Of a stretch of 64,000 nt of DNA, positions 45,943 to 54,384 are shown piece after piece. The first letter of the stretch is position 1; each line of letters begins with the position of its first letter. The position numbers and the translations under genes were made by a program. Source of the DNA: Thiobacillus sp. UBA3361 (GTDB taxonomy: Bacteria > Pseudomonadota > Gammaproteobacteria > Burkholderiales > Thiobacillaceae); assembly GCA_002360535.1 (NCBI GenBank), contig DEQR01000046.1, forward strand, positions 1 to 64,000, given 5' to 3'. The notes beneath the pieces were generated by a model. That model saw only the letters and a list, made by a program, of their open reading frames with translations. It had not been told where the DNA came from and did no database searches.

Positions 45943-46497
45943 ATGAAGCTTGCCCGAATCTGCCTGGCCCTGATATGCGCCTCCGGGATCGTCGCCGCCG
46001 CTGACCATGGCCCGGACTCCCCCTATTACCGCTACCCGGCCGGCCTGACCCTGACCCTGCTGCAACCCCTGACGATCCCCCCCGATGCGGCCACCGTTCG
46101 CCTGCAGTCCGGCCGCGTCGTGCCCCGCAACGGCGTACAGGAAGTGGAGCCGCACTGCATCTTCGAACTGGATACGGTGAGTGACAGGGATCAACTCGTC
46201 CTGCCGCAGAAGATGCGGGTCACGGACGTGCGGCGCAGCGTCAGCACCTTCTCCGGCATACCCGTATGGCCGTATTTCCGGTCCCCCTTCCGGCACGTGG
46301 GTTTCCAGGAAGACGGCGGCCCCAGCCACGTCTTCTACAAGACCGAGTTCCGGCTGCGCTCGGAGCAACAGCCCGAAGTACGCGCGCTCACCTGCCAGAG
46401 CAACCAGATGGCGCCGGGCATCGCCATCATGCGCCACCTGACCCTGGCGGAGATTCGCTCCGCGCTGGGTGGCTATTTCAGCCTGGACCTGCCCTGA
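45943..46497 (+). CDS. Secreted protein, unknown
   Basis: A 184-residue exported protein. The signal peptide MKLARICLALICASGIVAAA precedes DHGPDSPYYRYPAGLTLTLLQPLTIPPDAATVRLQSGRVV. It appears mainly beta-stranded with two Cys (EPHCIFEL and ALTCQSN) that could form a disulfide. The central segment VPRNGVQEVEPHCIFELDTV recalls small secreted proteins of sulfur bacteria, but I cannot name a family. CGGAGGG precedes the start. It converges with the Skp-like gene 9 nt downstream. Confidence 0.65.
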   Translation: MKLARICLALICASGIVAAADHGPDSPYYRYPAGLTLTLLQPLTIPPDAATVRLQSGRVVPRNGVQEVEPHCIFELDTVSDRDQLVLPQKMRVTDVRRSVSTFSGIPVWPYFRSPFRHVGFQEDGGPSHVFYKTEFRLRSEQQPEVRALTCQSNQMAPGIAIMRHLTLAEIRSALGGYFSLDLP

Positions 46498-46506
46498 CGG
46501 TCCCGC

Positions 46507-47079
46507 TCAGCGGGCCGCGTCCAGGCGCTGGATCACCTGGCGGGTCAGGTCTGCCCCCGCGTCCGAATAGAGCAGGCCCGACTCGTCCTTGCGGAAGACC
46601 ATGGTCATCCCCTGCTCGCGCCCCAGTGTCTGGATGAGGGGCATGACCAGACGGTTGAAGGCGCTCAGGACCTCCACCCGCTTCCTGCCAATGTCCTGAT
46701 TGGCCTCGTCCTTGAAACGCCGCATGTCGGAGGTCTTGTCGTTGAACTTGCGCTGCAGGTCGGCCAATTGCCGCTCGTCGCCGGCCTTGGCCAACTCCAC
46801 GGCCTGGGCGCGGATATCCCGCGCCTCCTGGTCCATCGCCGCCATGGCTTCGCGCTTCTGCTTGACCAGGGTTTCCAACTCGGCTAGCAGACCGCGACCG
46901 GCCTGGGAACCGCGCATCGCCTCTTCCATGTCCACCACGGCCAGGCGCGGCGTGGACTGGACGGGCGGCGCGGCGCTGCCCGGCTCTTCCGCGGGCGTGG
47001 CGGCGGAAAAGGCCAGCAGCCAGGCGGCCAGCGCCAGGGCGCCGGCGCGGGATTGCGCGGGTCTGCTCATGGGTGTCAT
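46507..47079 (-). CDS. OmpH/Skp-family periplasmic chaperone
   Basis: A 190-residue exported protein. After the signal sequence and a Pro/Ala-rich stretch comes PRLAVVDMEEAMRGSQAGRGLLAELETLVKQKREAM. Long helices follow, and the C-terminal QTLGREQGMTMVFRKDESGLLYSDAGADLTRQVIQRLD is the Skp/OmpH signature. Skp trimers hold unfolded outer-membrane proteins. This copy is not next to bamA or lpxD as the main skp usually is, so it may be a paralogue. GGAGGAG precedes the ATG. Confidence 0.9.
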   Translation of the reverse strand: MTPMSRPAQSRAGALALAAWLLAFSAATPAEEPGSAAPPVQSTPRLAVVDMEEAMRGSQAGRGLLAELETLVKQKREAMAAMDQEARDIRAQAVELAKAGDERQLADLQRKFNDKTSDMRRFKDEANQDIGRKRVEVLSAFNRLVMPLIQTLGREQGMTMVFRKDESGLLYSDAGADLTRQVIQRLDAAR

Positions 47080-47173
47080 CGGCTTCTCCTCCAGGGAGTA
47101 CGGCAGTCAGGGAACGGCGACCCCGGGGACGGCGCCGCTCGGGAGGACCGTGGCTCGGGGCAAGGATAACAGC

Positions 47174-48592
47174 TCAGAGTTCGTGCGCCGAACCCGGCTC
47201 CGGCACCTCCACGGCCCAGCCCATGCCTTCCCGCACCAGGGCACCGAAACCATTGGCGGTCTCCTCCTCCCCATGGACTACGAAGGTACGCCGTGGCGGC
47301 TTGCCGAAGTGGGACAGCCAGGCCACCAGGGCGTCCCGGTCGGCGTGGGCGGACAGGCCGCCCAGGGTGTAGAGGTCGGCCCGCACCGACACCGTCTCGC
47401 GAAAGATGCGCACCCACTTCGCTCCGTCCACCAGCCGCCGGCCCAGGGTGCCGCGGGCCTGGAAGCCGGCGATGATCACCGTGCATTCCGGCCGCGGCAG
47501 GTTGAATTTCAGGTGGTGCTTGATGCGCCCCGCGTCGCACATGCCCGACGCGGAGATGATGATGGCCCCCTGGCGGATGCGGTTCAGGGCCATGGAGTCT
47601 TCCACGTCCTCGGTGATGCGCAGGTAGGGGGCGTCCGGGCTGCTGCGCGACCAGTCCAGTAGGGCTCGGGTTTCCGCGTCCAGCAGATTGCGGTGGCGCA
47701 GGGTGATCTCGGTGGCGGCGCCGGCCATGGGCGAATCGACGAAGATGGCCAGATTGCGCGGCAGCCGTCCCTGGCGCACCAAGTCCATGAGCAGGTAGAT
47801 CAGTTCCTGGGTGCGCCCCACGGCGAAGGCGGGCACGATGACGTTGCCCTTTTTGCGCAGCAGGGTGTCGTTCACGGCATGGGCCAGTTCTTCCACGGTC
47901 TCTGCCATGCCCTTGTGCAGCCGGTTGCCATAGGTGGATTCCATGCACAGGTAATCGGCCTCGCCGATGGGCGTCGGGTCTTTCACCAGGGGCCGGCCCG
48001 GCATGCCCAGATCGCCGGAGAGCACCAGCTTGCGGTTCTTGCTCTTGCCCTCGCCGCCCGCCTCCACCCATACCTCGATGCTGGCCGAGCCCAGGATGTG
48101 GCCGGCGTCGCGGAAACAGGCGCGCACCCGCTCGTGGGGCCGCACCTCCTGGTCGTAGCCCACGGTGCGCAGGCGCTTGAGGGCCGCCTGCGCCTGCGTG
48201 ACGGTGTACAGGGGCGCGATCTCCCGTTTCAGCTCACCCCGCTTGCGGCGCTTCTCCAGGTTGGCCCACTCCGCCTCCTTCTCCTGGATGTGGGCCGAAT
48301 CCGGCAGCAGCACCCCCAGCAGGTCGGCGGTGGCGGGGGTGCACCAGATGGGGCCGCGAAAGCCCAGGTTCACCAGCCGCGGCAGCAGGCCGGAATGGTC
48401 GATGTGGGCATGGGTAAGCAAAACGAAATCCAGCGCCTCGGGGTCGAAAGCGGGAAAGGCCCGGTTGGCGGCGTCGGCCTCCCGCCCACCCTGGTGCAGA
48501 CCGCAGTCGATCAGAAAACGCAGGCCGTCAGCCTCGACCAAAAAGCAGGAACCGGTGACCTCGCGCGCTGCGCCGTGGAAAGTGATACGCAT
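47174..48592 (-). CDS. MBL/beta-CASP RNA nuclease-like protein
   Basis: A 472-residue metallo-beta-lactamase/beta-CASP protein. The metal motif is LTHAHIDHSGLLPRL at about 58-72, then DAGHILGSASIEV and LSGDLG. The beta-CASP insertion includes ESTYGNRLHKG and FAVGRTQELIYLL. The last motifs are ISASGMCDAGRIKHHL and LGGLSAHADRDALV. Archaeal and bacterial relatives process or degrade RNA. The start at 48592 is where homology begins. The TIR gene ends 58 nt upstream on the same strand. Confidence 0.93.
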   Translation of the reverse strand: MRITFHGAAREVTGSCFLVEADGLRFLIDCGLHQGGREADAANRAFPAFDPEALDFVLLTHAHIDHSGLLPRLVNLGFRGPIWCTPATADLLGVLLPDSAHIQEKEAEWANLEKRRKRGELKREIAPLYTVTQAQAALKRLRTVGYDQEVRPHERVRACFRDAGHILGSASIEVWVEAGGEGKSKNRKLVLSGDLGMPGRPLVKDPTPIGEADYLCMESTYGNRLHKGMAETVEELAHAVNDTLLRKKGNVIVPAFAVGRTQELIYLLMDLVRQGRLPRNLAIFVDSPMAGAATEITLRHRNLLDAETRALLDWSRSSPDAPYLRITEDVEDSMALNRIRQGAIIISASGMCDAGRIKHHLKFNLPRPECTVIIAGFQARGTLGRRLVDGAKWVRIFRETVSVRADLYTLGGLSAHADRDALVAWLSHFGKPPRRTFVVHGEEETANGFGALVREGMGWAVEVPEPGSAHEL

Positions 48593-48650
48593 ACTGTTGG
48601 TCCTCCGTGTCATCCCGGCCATTGTAGGCCGCATTCCGGACCGTGGCGGC

Positions 48651-49601
48651 TCAGGGCCGGGACACGCGGGTGGCGGTGAACTCCACAGGGGGGTGGGCGC
48701 TGTAGCCGCCGCCGCTTTCCAGGGTGAACCTGATGCCCTCGGACGTGACCTGGCCGGTATAGCGATGGGTGACCTCTTTCCAGGGAGTGTCGCTGCCCAG
48801 CATCTCCTGGCTGCGGGTGACGAAGCCGAGCCACTCGCCCTCCAGCTTCGCCTGTTCAATGGCCAGCCGCCCGGTGAGATAGGTGGCGGTGCCGCGCAGA
48901 TCCCGGCCCAGATACTTGAACTCGAACACCTCCTCGTGTTCGTCCCCCCAGTCGTACTTCACCCGCGCCGTCCAGCGCCCGCTGATGTCCGCTGCGGGTT
49001 GGGAGGACATGGTGGCCGCCGGCGGCGGCAGGCGCCAGACCTGGATCATCCAGACCATGAGTGTCAACGCGAGGCCTCCGCCGGCCAGCCCGAGCACCCA
49101 GCGACGCCAATTGGGCGCGAATGCCACGCCTTCCGTCTGCAATGACGGCAGGACGGATGACAGGGAAGACACCAGCCGCGCCACATCGTCCCGCCAGCCG
49201 TCATCCCTCAGTGCCACCGCCTGGTGGCGCGCCAGACCGGCGATGGCCGCCGGCAACTCGGCCTGGGCCGGCATGGTGGCGCCACCCACCAGCACGGGGA
49301 TGACGGGCTTTCCCGATGCCAACGCGGCCTGGATTTCACGGCGCAGGAAATCGTCCGCATCGTCCAGGCGCCGGCCGCCGCCGGCGGCGGCCGTCAGCCA
49401 GCGCGGGCCGATCATCACCAGCACTGCATCCACGCCGCGCAACTGGGACTGGATGGCGTGCGCGAAATCCTCGCCGGGACGGATGTCGTCCACGTCCCGG
49501 AACACGCCGCCCCCGCCGAAGGCCGCCTCCAGGTCATCCGCCAGCCGGCCCGCGAATCCGGCGGCGTCGTCGCGGCGATAGGAAAGAAAGACGCGCGGCA
49601 C
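48651..49601 (-). CDS. TIR-domain protein with membrane anchor and C-terminal beta domain
   Basis: A 316-residue protein starting at a GTG 4 nt after the patatin stop. Residues 1-about 105 are a TIR domain: VFLSYRRDDAAGFAGRL, VFRDVDDIRPGEDFAHAI, DAVLVMIGPRWL, DDFLRREIQAALASGKPVIPVLV. Glu89 is the candidate NADase residue. A membrane helix spans about 168-188. The C-terminal about 115 residues (ISGRWTARVKYDWGDEHEEVFEFKYLG... to ...VEFTATRV) look like a small beta-barrel outside the membrane. Bacterial TIR proteins degrade NAD or make signal nucleotides in antiphage systems. The patatin neighbour supports that, but no sensor enzyme is visible, so defence is a hypothesis. Confidence 0.85.
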   Translation of the reverse strand: MPRVFLSYRRDDAAGFAGRLADDLEAAFGGGGVFRDVDDIRPGEDFAHAIQSQLRGVDAVLVMIGPRWLTAAAGGGRRLDDADDFLRREIQAALASGKPVIPVLVGGATMPAQAELPAAIAGLARHQAVALRDDGWRDDVARLVSSLSSVLPSLQTEGVAFAPNWRRWVLGLAGGGLALTLMVWMIQVWRLPPPAATMSSQPAADISGRWTARVKYDWGDEHEEVFEFKYLGRDLRGTATYLTGRLAIEQAKLEGEWLGFVTRSQEMLGSDTPWKEVTHRYTGQVTSEGIRFTLESGGGYSAHPPVEFTATRVSRP

Positions 49602-49605
49602 CGGT

Positions 49606-50748
49606 TCAGAAGCCCGCGAAATGCTCGGCCCGCACCTTGATCTCGCCCACCGCCCGGCCCACCTTCTGAATCTCGTCGATGTACCGGGTGGAATCCATGA
49701 GCTGCACATGGCCCGGATCCACCTCCGGCAGGTTCAGGGCGGTGAGCCCCGCGCGGCTCACGTCGGCGTCGTAGCGCAGATAGGTGAACAGCTTGGGCGA
49801 GACCGGCCCTGCGCTGCCGATCAGGTCGCCCAGTTCCCGATCCAGCGGGTCGCCCACCAGGCACCTGCCGAACATGCGGCAGAGCAGGTCCTGCTGGTTC
49901 TGGGCGGCGAACATGAGGGCCGAGGGAATGTTGCCGGCCTGGTAGAGCAGGTGCATCTGGCCCGGCGCCAGATCCGGGTCGGCCTTGGCGGCGTTGCCGG
50001 TGCCGATGGACACCACCAGAATTTGGTCCTCGCCCGCATTCCAGTTCACCGCATAGCGGTCCAGGGTGGCCATGGTGAAGGCCAGGAAGGCCGGATTGTT
50101 GTAGGTGGTCACGCCGCCATCGACGAACACGAAGGTCTCGCCTCCCACCCGGATCACCTCCGGCGGGAAGTAGGTGGGCGCCGCCGTGCTGGCTCGCACC
50201 AGTTGCCACAGAGGCAAGTCCAGGTTGCAGTTCTCGCGCGGCGTGCCGTCCTCCCGAGTGCGCTGGTTGTACAGGGCTCCGGGGTTGTTGGACAGGGGCC
50301 AGGGCGAATCGGTGGTGGCATTGCGCATGACGATGGTCAGCAGGCTGCGCAGCCGGTCCGAGCCCAGGGTGGTCTTCTCGCCGATCTCCTGCTTGAGCTT
50401 CAGCGACAGTCTGTCGTCGTCGTACTTGTAGTGCAGCCGTTCCAGCAGGCCGGCCTTGTCGAACATCTCACGCCCGCTGTCGATGTAGAAGCGGCGCACC
50501 TTGTCAACTGACATGCCCAGGGCCAGACAGGCGGCGATGACCGCTCCGGTGCTGGTGCCGGCGAAGCCGTCGAAGTAGTCGGCCAGGACGAAGTCCTTGC
50601 GCCGGTCCGGCGGCAGCCGATCGCGCAGCACGGCCTCGATGCGCGCCAGCACCTCCACGCTGATCAGTCCCAGGATGCCGCCGCCGTCGCAGGCGAGGAT
50701 CTTCTTGGGGCCGGGGGAACGGATACGGTCGAGCAGATGCGTGTTCAT
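49606..50748 (-). CDS. Patatin-like phospholipase (CapV-like)
   Basis: A 380-residue patatin-fold hydrolase. The oxyanion loop is ACDGGGILGLISVEVLARIE. The nucleophile Ser66 is in GFAGTSTGAV and the catalytic Asp210 in VFVDGGVTTYNNPA. The layout matches CapV-type patatins, which degrade membrane lipids, in some cases after binding a cyclic nucleotide. Its ATG overlaps the stop of the membrane-protein gene by 4 nt and it is followed after 4 nt by the TIR gene, so the three are one operon. GGAGG precedes the start. A housekeeping lipase role is the alternative. Confidence 0.92.
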   Translation of the reverse strand: MNTHLLDRIRSPGPKKILACDGGGILGLISVEVLARIEAVLRDRLPPDRRKDFVLADYFDGFAGTSTGAVIAACLALGMSVDKVRRFYIDSGREMFDKAGLLERLHYKYDDDRLSLKLKQEIGEKTTLGSDRLRSLLTIVMRNATTDSPWPLSNNPGALYNQRTREDGTPRENCNLDLPLWQLVRASTAAPTYFPPEVIRVGGETFVFVDGGVTTYNNPAFLAFTMATLDRYAVNWNAGEDQILVVSIGTGNAAKADPDLAPGQMHLLYQAGNIPSALMFAAQNQQDLLCRMFGRCLVGDPLDRELGDLIGSAGPVSPKLFTYLRYDADVSRAGLTALNLPEVDPGHVQLMDSTRYIDEIQKVGRAVGEIKVRAEHFAGF

Positions 50749-51305
50749 GGTGCCTCCTGGGAGTTTCCGATCTGACGGCGCGCCCATCGCCGGGAATGCG
50801 CCAGCACACACGTCAGGATAAATCCCAGCGCAGCAAATACCAGGGCGAACTTGATGCCGGCGGAGATCGCTGCCGCGCGCGCCAGGCCTTCACTCACCCC
50901 ATGGTCCAGCATGGCGAGCAGCGCAAGGTTTTCCCCGGCATCCAGCGGGGCGCAGGCCAGCACCGCCCAGCGGAACCCGCGGCCCAGGCCGCGCAGATCG
51001 TCCCCCAGGGGGGCGGACAGCAAGCCGCACGAGAAGGAAAGGCTGATCGGATAGACCAGCAGGAAGGTGAAATCCAGCCTCAGACTGTCGCGGGCGGCAT
51101 CCAGCACGCCGGCCCGCGCCCATTCCTCGATCATCGCCCCCGCGGCCATTGCCGAGCCGGCGAACTCGTAGCTCAGGATGCCCATGGGCGCGGCGCGGTT
51201 GAGCAGCGAAACATTGGCTTCGCCCAGCCTGTCGAGAAGCACCAGTGCCGCCAAGGTACTCATCACCCAAACGAACGGGAGAAATTCACGCCGCCAGCCA
51301 TTCAT
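50745..51305 (-). CDS. Four-helix membrane protein, first gene of patatin-TIR operon
   Basis: A 186-residue membrane protein with about four helices (FLPFVWVMSTLAALVLLDRLG; FLLVYPISLSFSCGLLSA; WAVLACAPLDAGENLALLAML; FALVFAALGFILTCVLA). I recognise no family. The segment LACAPLDAGENLALLAML may be a conserved intramembrane feature. The ATG at 51305 starts the protein; an in-frame codon seven residues earlier lacks support. The stop overlaps the patatin ATG (ATGA), so the two are co-translated. A role anchoring or sensing membrane state for the patatin and TIR proteins is inference. Confidence 0.75.
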   Translation of the reverse strand: MNGWRREFLPFVWVMSTLAALVLLDRLGEANVSLLNRAAPMGILSYEFAGSAMAAGAMIEEWARAGVLDAARDSLRLDFTFLLVYPISLSFSCGLLSAPLGDDLRGLGRGFRWAVLACAPLDAGENLALLAMLDHGVSEGLARAAAISAGIKFALVFAALGFILTCVLAHSRRWARRQIGNSQEAP

Positions 51306-51595
51306 GACTATGACCTCCCTGGGCACCCCGGTTCGCTACCGATTCTGCCGGATTGGCCCAGCATTAAAAGGGATACACGGCCTTACACGCTCGGGTTTGC
51401 GCCGGTGGCGTCAGGGGTTCTTCATCAGGGTCTGGACAGCGGGACATGCCGTATTGTTGACTGCGGTCATAGTCAGTCATGGCATTCCGGCTAATATCAA
51501 AACCATACTTGGAAACGGGGTTAAGAGGCTTCCCAGTGTCGGGGCAAGCCAGGGCACATACCGTTCCGGGCGACGCTGATGTGAGGAGGATATCC

Positions 51596-51670
51596 ATGAA
51601 CAATCGATCGATGCGCACATCGATGCCGGAGGATTCGCGGCCGATGGTCGTCGGGCCCGGTGTCCGATGA
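51596..51670 (+). CDS. 24-residue leader ORF coupled to the barrel-protein gene
   Basis: MNNRSMRTSM... to ...VVGPGVR is preceded by GTGAGGAGGA with ideal spacing. Its TGA overlaps the ATG of the next gene (ATGA at 51667). The strong site and the overlap argue that it is translated and couples translation of the downstream gene, whose own start lacks a Shine-Dalgarno. The 290 bp before it (51306-51595) separate it from the divergent membrane-patatin-TIR operon and must hold both promoters. I see a TTGACT at 51457 but no convincing -10. Confidence 0.5.
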   Translation: MNNRSMRTSMPEDSRPMVVGPGVR

Positions 51671-53367
51671 CATCTCCGCGCCTGGCATTCGGGCTGCTCC
51701 CTCTGATTGGCCTCTGCGTCTCCCCCGCCATGGCCGGCAAGACCCTGCTGGCGGACAACGCCCAAGTCCTGTCCGTCTTCGGCCAGGCCACCGGCACGGC
51801 GCCGCCGGCGCTGGTCACCCAGGACGATGGCGGCACGCGCATCGAATGGCAGGGTGGAGTCGGCGTCGATCTGTACGACAACCGGGTGACCGTCCCAGCC
51901 GCCACCGGCAACCTGACCAGCCCCCATGGGGACGGCGGTTTCCACCGCATCCAACTGACCGGCGACCTGCGCCGCCATGCGCCCGAGGAACGCCTGGCCT
52001 ACCTGCAGTTCATGGCCACCCAGAGCAATGACCCGGCCGTGCAGCGCCATCAGGTGCTGGTCAACAGTTTCCAGGCCGGCCACGCCACACCCTCCACCCA
52101 ATTCGCCTTCGGCGACGTCAACGCCGACTTCACCGCCCTGGGCACCAGCCTGGGGGTGCGCGGGCTGCTGGCGGCGGCGCGGGTGGGGGAGTCCACCGTC
52201 AGCGCCGTGGCCGGCACCCTGGCGCCCACCTGGAACGCCGTCATGGACGAGGGGGTTCGCACCGAGTACCTGCGCAACGTGATCTCGGCCAAGATCGACA
52301 CCCCTCTGACCGGCACCACCCGCGCCTTTGTCAGCCTGCAGGGCTATGCCGACGATGCCGCCACCCTGTCCCTGGACCAACAGGCGCTGCTGCCCGCCTC
52401 GGGCCGCGCCGCCACCCTGGGCTTCAACCATCAGGCAGGCGCCTTCGCGCTGGGCGGCGAGCTGGGCTACTCGCGCTGGTCGCCCGAGGGTCAGTCGGCC
52501 CACACCGACCATGCCCTGGTCATCGACGGCAGCTGGACGGCGGCGGCCTACAGCCTGCGCGCCGGCCATCACGACCTCGGCGGCTACTACACTTCCCTGT
52601 CGGCCCAGGCGCAGCCGGGCATCCGCGAGACCTATCTGGCGGGCACCTGGCAGGCCGCGCCCTGGCTCGGGCTGCAAGGCGATCTGCGGCGTTCCGAAAA
52701 CCTGGCCGCCAACACGGCGGGCGGGGCCGCCGCCGTGCGCACCGATGGCGCATCGTTCACCGAAAACATCGGCTTCGGCGCGAATTGGCCGGGCCTCGGC
52801 CTGACCCTGCTGCAGGCCGTCTCGAACGGGGAAAACCCCGACGGCAGCGACAACCGGCAATGGGGCTACGGCGCCAACCTGGGTTATGCGACCCAAATGT
52901 GGAACGGCGCCCTCGGCTACAACCGGCGCACCCTGAAAAACGAAGCGCCAGCCGGCGGCGCCGGCAACGGCACAACAGAGGTTTGGAGCGCGCAGTTGGG
53001 CCGCAATCTGATGGACGACCCCGCCAACCCCACCTGGGTGGTGAACCTGGGCGCCAACGCCTCCTGGCAGGACCAGTCGCTGGACGCGGGCGGCAACACG
53101 AAAACGACCCAGGTGGGTGTCAACGTCAGCGCCACGCGCCAGGGCCTGGGCACCCTCGGCGCCGGCATCACCCTGGGCTGGGTGGAGCCCAACCCCGCCG
53201 GCAACGAGCTGAAGAACCTGGCCTACACCCTGGAGGCGACCCACCCGTTCAAGGGCGACCGGGGCAGCGTCAAGCTCTACGCCCGGGACACCCGCAATCA
53301 CTCGGGCAACGCGGCGCTGAAAAACACCGCCCGCACCCTGGGCATCCAGCTGGCCCTGGCCTTCTGA
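51667..53367 (+). CDS. Probable outer-membrane beta-barrel protein, unknown family
   Basis: A 566-residue exported protein. The signal peptide MTSPRLAFGLLPLIGLCVSPAMA precedes GKTLLADNAQVLSVFGQ. From about 60 onward it is a run of short alternating hydrophobic strands separated by Gly/Asn/Asp-rich turns. It ends LGIQLALAF, with the C-terminal Phe used by the BAM machinery. No Cys remains in the mature part. The barrel is large enough for more than twenty strands. Function is unknown. It heads a plus-strand group of exported proteins and could be their secretion or uptake channel. Confidence 0.7.
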   Translation: MTSPRLAFGLLPLIGLCVSPAMAGKTLLADNAQVLSVFGQATGTAPPALVTQDDGGTRIEWQGGVGVDLYDNRVTVPAATGNLTSPHGDGGFHRIQLTGDLRRHAPEERLAYLQFMATQSNDPAVQRHQVLVNSFQAGHATPSTQFAFGDVNADFTALGTSLGVRGLLAAARVGESTVSAVAGTLAPTWNAVMDEGVRTEYLRNVISAKIDTPLTGTTRAFVSLQGYADDAATLSLDQQALLPASGRAATLGFNHQAGAFALGGELGYSRWSPEGQSAHTDHALVIDGSWTAAAYSLRAGHHDLGGYYTSLSAQAQPGIRETYLAGTWQAAPWLGLQGDLRRSENLAANTAGGAAAVRTDGASFTENIGFGANWPGLGLTLLQAVSNGENPDGSDNRQWGYGANLGYATQMWNGALGYNRRTLKNEAPAGGAGNGTTEVWSAQLGRNLMDDPANPTWVVNLGANASWQDQSLDAGGNTKTTQVGVNVSATRQGLGTLGAGITLGWVEPNPAGNELKNLAYTLEATHPFKGDRGSVKLYARDTRNHSGNAALKNTARTLGIQLALAF

Positions 53368-53377
53368 GGAGCACGCC

Positions 53378-54247
53378 ATGAAGCACAGGCACGCCATCCC
53401 GCTCGCCGTCCTGTTGGCCCTGCCCGCGCGGGCCGCCGACAACCTGGCCGACCCGGGCGCACGGGTCGGCGCCCCCCCGCCCGCGGCGCCCGCCGCCACC
53501 GTCCCCGCGCCCGTCGCCGACCTGGCCGAGGCGCAGCAGGCCCGCGCCGCGCTGGAGGAGCTGCTGCGCGCCTATGAAACCGGCAATCTCGCCGTCATCC
53601 AGTCGCGCCTGTCGCCCTCCATGATCGGCTACCAGCGGTTCATCGACGGCCTGGGCCGGGACAGCCACCTCATGAAGCAGATCCGGGTCCACCTCCACGA
53701 CACTCAGGTCATGGCGGGGCCGGACGTGGCGGTTATCCAGACCGGCTGGGAGAAGCGCTACCTGCCGCTGACCGCCATGGCCACGCCCCAGTTGCTCAGC
53801 GGGCGCGGCATGTTCCTGCTGCATCGCGACCAGGGAAACTGGCGCATCGCCGCCATGGCGGGGGACAACCCCTTCGCCAGCCTGTCCGGGGTGATGGGGC
53901 AGATCAGCCTGAGCCAGGCCTCCATTCCCGGTCCCTGCCCCGTCTGCAACCCGGTTCTCACTGTCACCCTGGTCGATCCGGACATCGCCGGCCAGGGCAG
54001 TGCCACGGTGGAGGTGGTTTCCAGCCAGGGCGAACGCGAAACCTTCACCCTCACCGAGACTACGCCGGGCCGCTTCATCAACGCGGCGGTGCCCTTCGAC
54101 ATCGCCGGCGGCTTCGTGCCGGGCAATGGCGTGGTGGAGGGCACGGCCGGCAGCCTCATCCTGTTCACCTTCCGTTACCTGGACCGCACCCCGGGCGGCA
54201 ACCGCCCCCCCAGCCTGGTGGTCAAGCAGCTGCGCGCCGGACCCTGA
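53378..54247 (+). CDS. Secreted protein with NTF2-like N-domain, unknown
   Basis: A 289-residue exported protein starting 10 nt after the barrel gene with GAGGAG upstream. The signal peptide ends PARA before ADNLADPGARVG. An Ala/Pro linker leads to a domain (LEELLRAYETGNLAVIQSRLSPSMIGYQRFIDGLGRDSHLMKQIRVHLHD... to ...LLHRDQGNWRIAAMAGDNPF) like the SnoaL/NTF2 fold. The second half carries CPVC and a beta-sandwich region (VLTVTLVDPDIAGQGSATVEVVSS...). I cannot assign a family or function. Confidence 0.65.
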   Translation: MKHRHAIPLAVLLALPARAADNLADPGARVGAPPPAAPAATVPAPVADLAEAQQARAALEELLRAYETGNLAVIQSRLSPSMIGYQRFIDGLGRDSHLMKQIRVHLHDTQVMAGPDVAVIQTGWEKRYLPLTAMATPQLLSGRGMFLLHRDQGNWRIAAMAGDNPFASLSGVMGQISLSQASIPGPCPVCNPVLTVTLVDPDIAGQGSATVEVVSSQGERETFTLTETTPGRFINAAVPFDIAGGFVPGNGVVEGTAGSLILFTFRYLDRTPGGNRPPSLVVKQLRAGP

Positions 54248-54270
54248 CCCCCCATTCGAAGGAGGTTCCC

Positions 54271-54366
54271 ATGGCATTTCCGTCCATCCTGCTGACCCCG
54301 TTCCTCGCGATGCCTGACAACAGTGGCTTTTGCCTGCCTTTCTGTCAGGCCAAGCTGTTTCCCTGA
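54271..54366 (+). CDS. 31-residue small ORF with perfect Shine-Dalgarno
   Basis: ATG at 54271 is preceded by AAGGAGG with a 5-nt gap, one of the best ribosome sites in the region. The product MAFPSILLTPFLAMPDNSGF... contains two Cys four residues apart (FCLPFCQ). It lies alone between two operon genes. It could be a real small protein, a leader for the membrane protein 18 nt downstream, or a remnant of a longer gene. Confidence 0.45.
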   Translation: MAFPSILLTPFLAMPDNSGFCLPFCQAKLFP

Positions 54367-54384
54367 AGCCACGCGCGGACAGCC

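Noticed and set aside
51364..53499. A 711-codon open frame antisense to the barrel-protein gene
   Set aside because: The plus-strand frame has a signal peptide, barrel strands and a C-terminal Phe; the antisense has no domain and runs into intergenic DNA.
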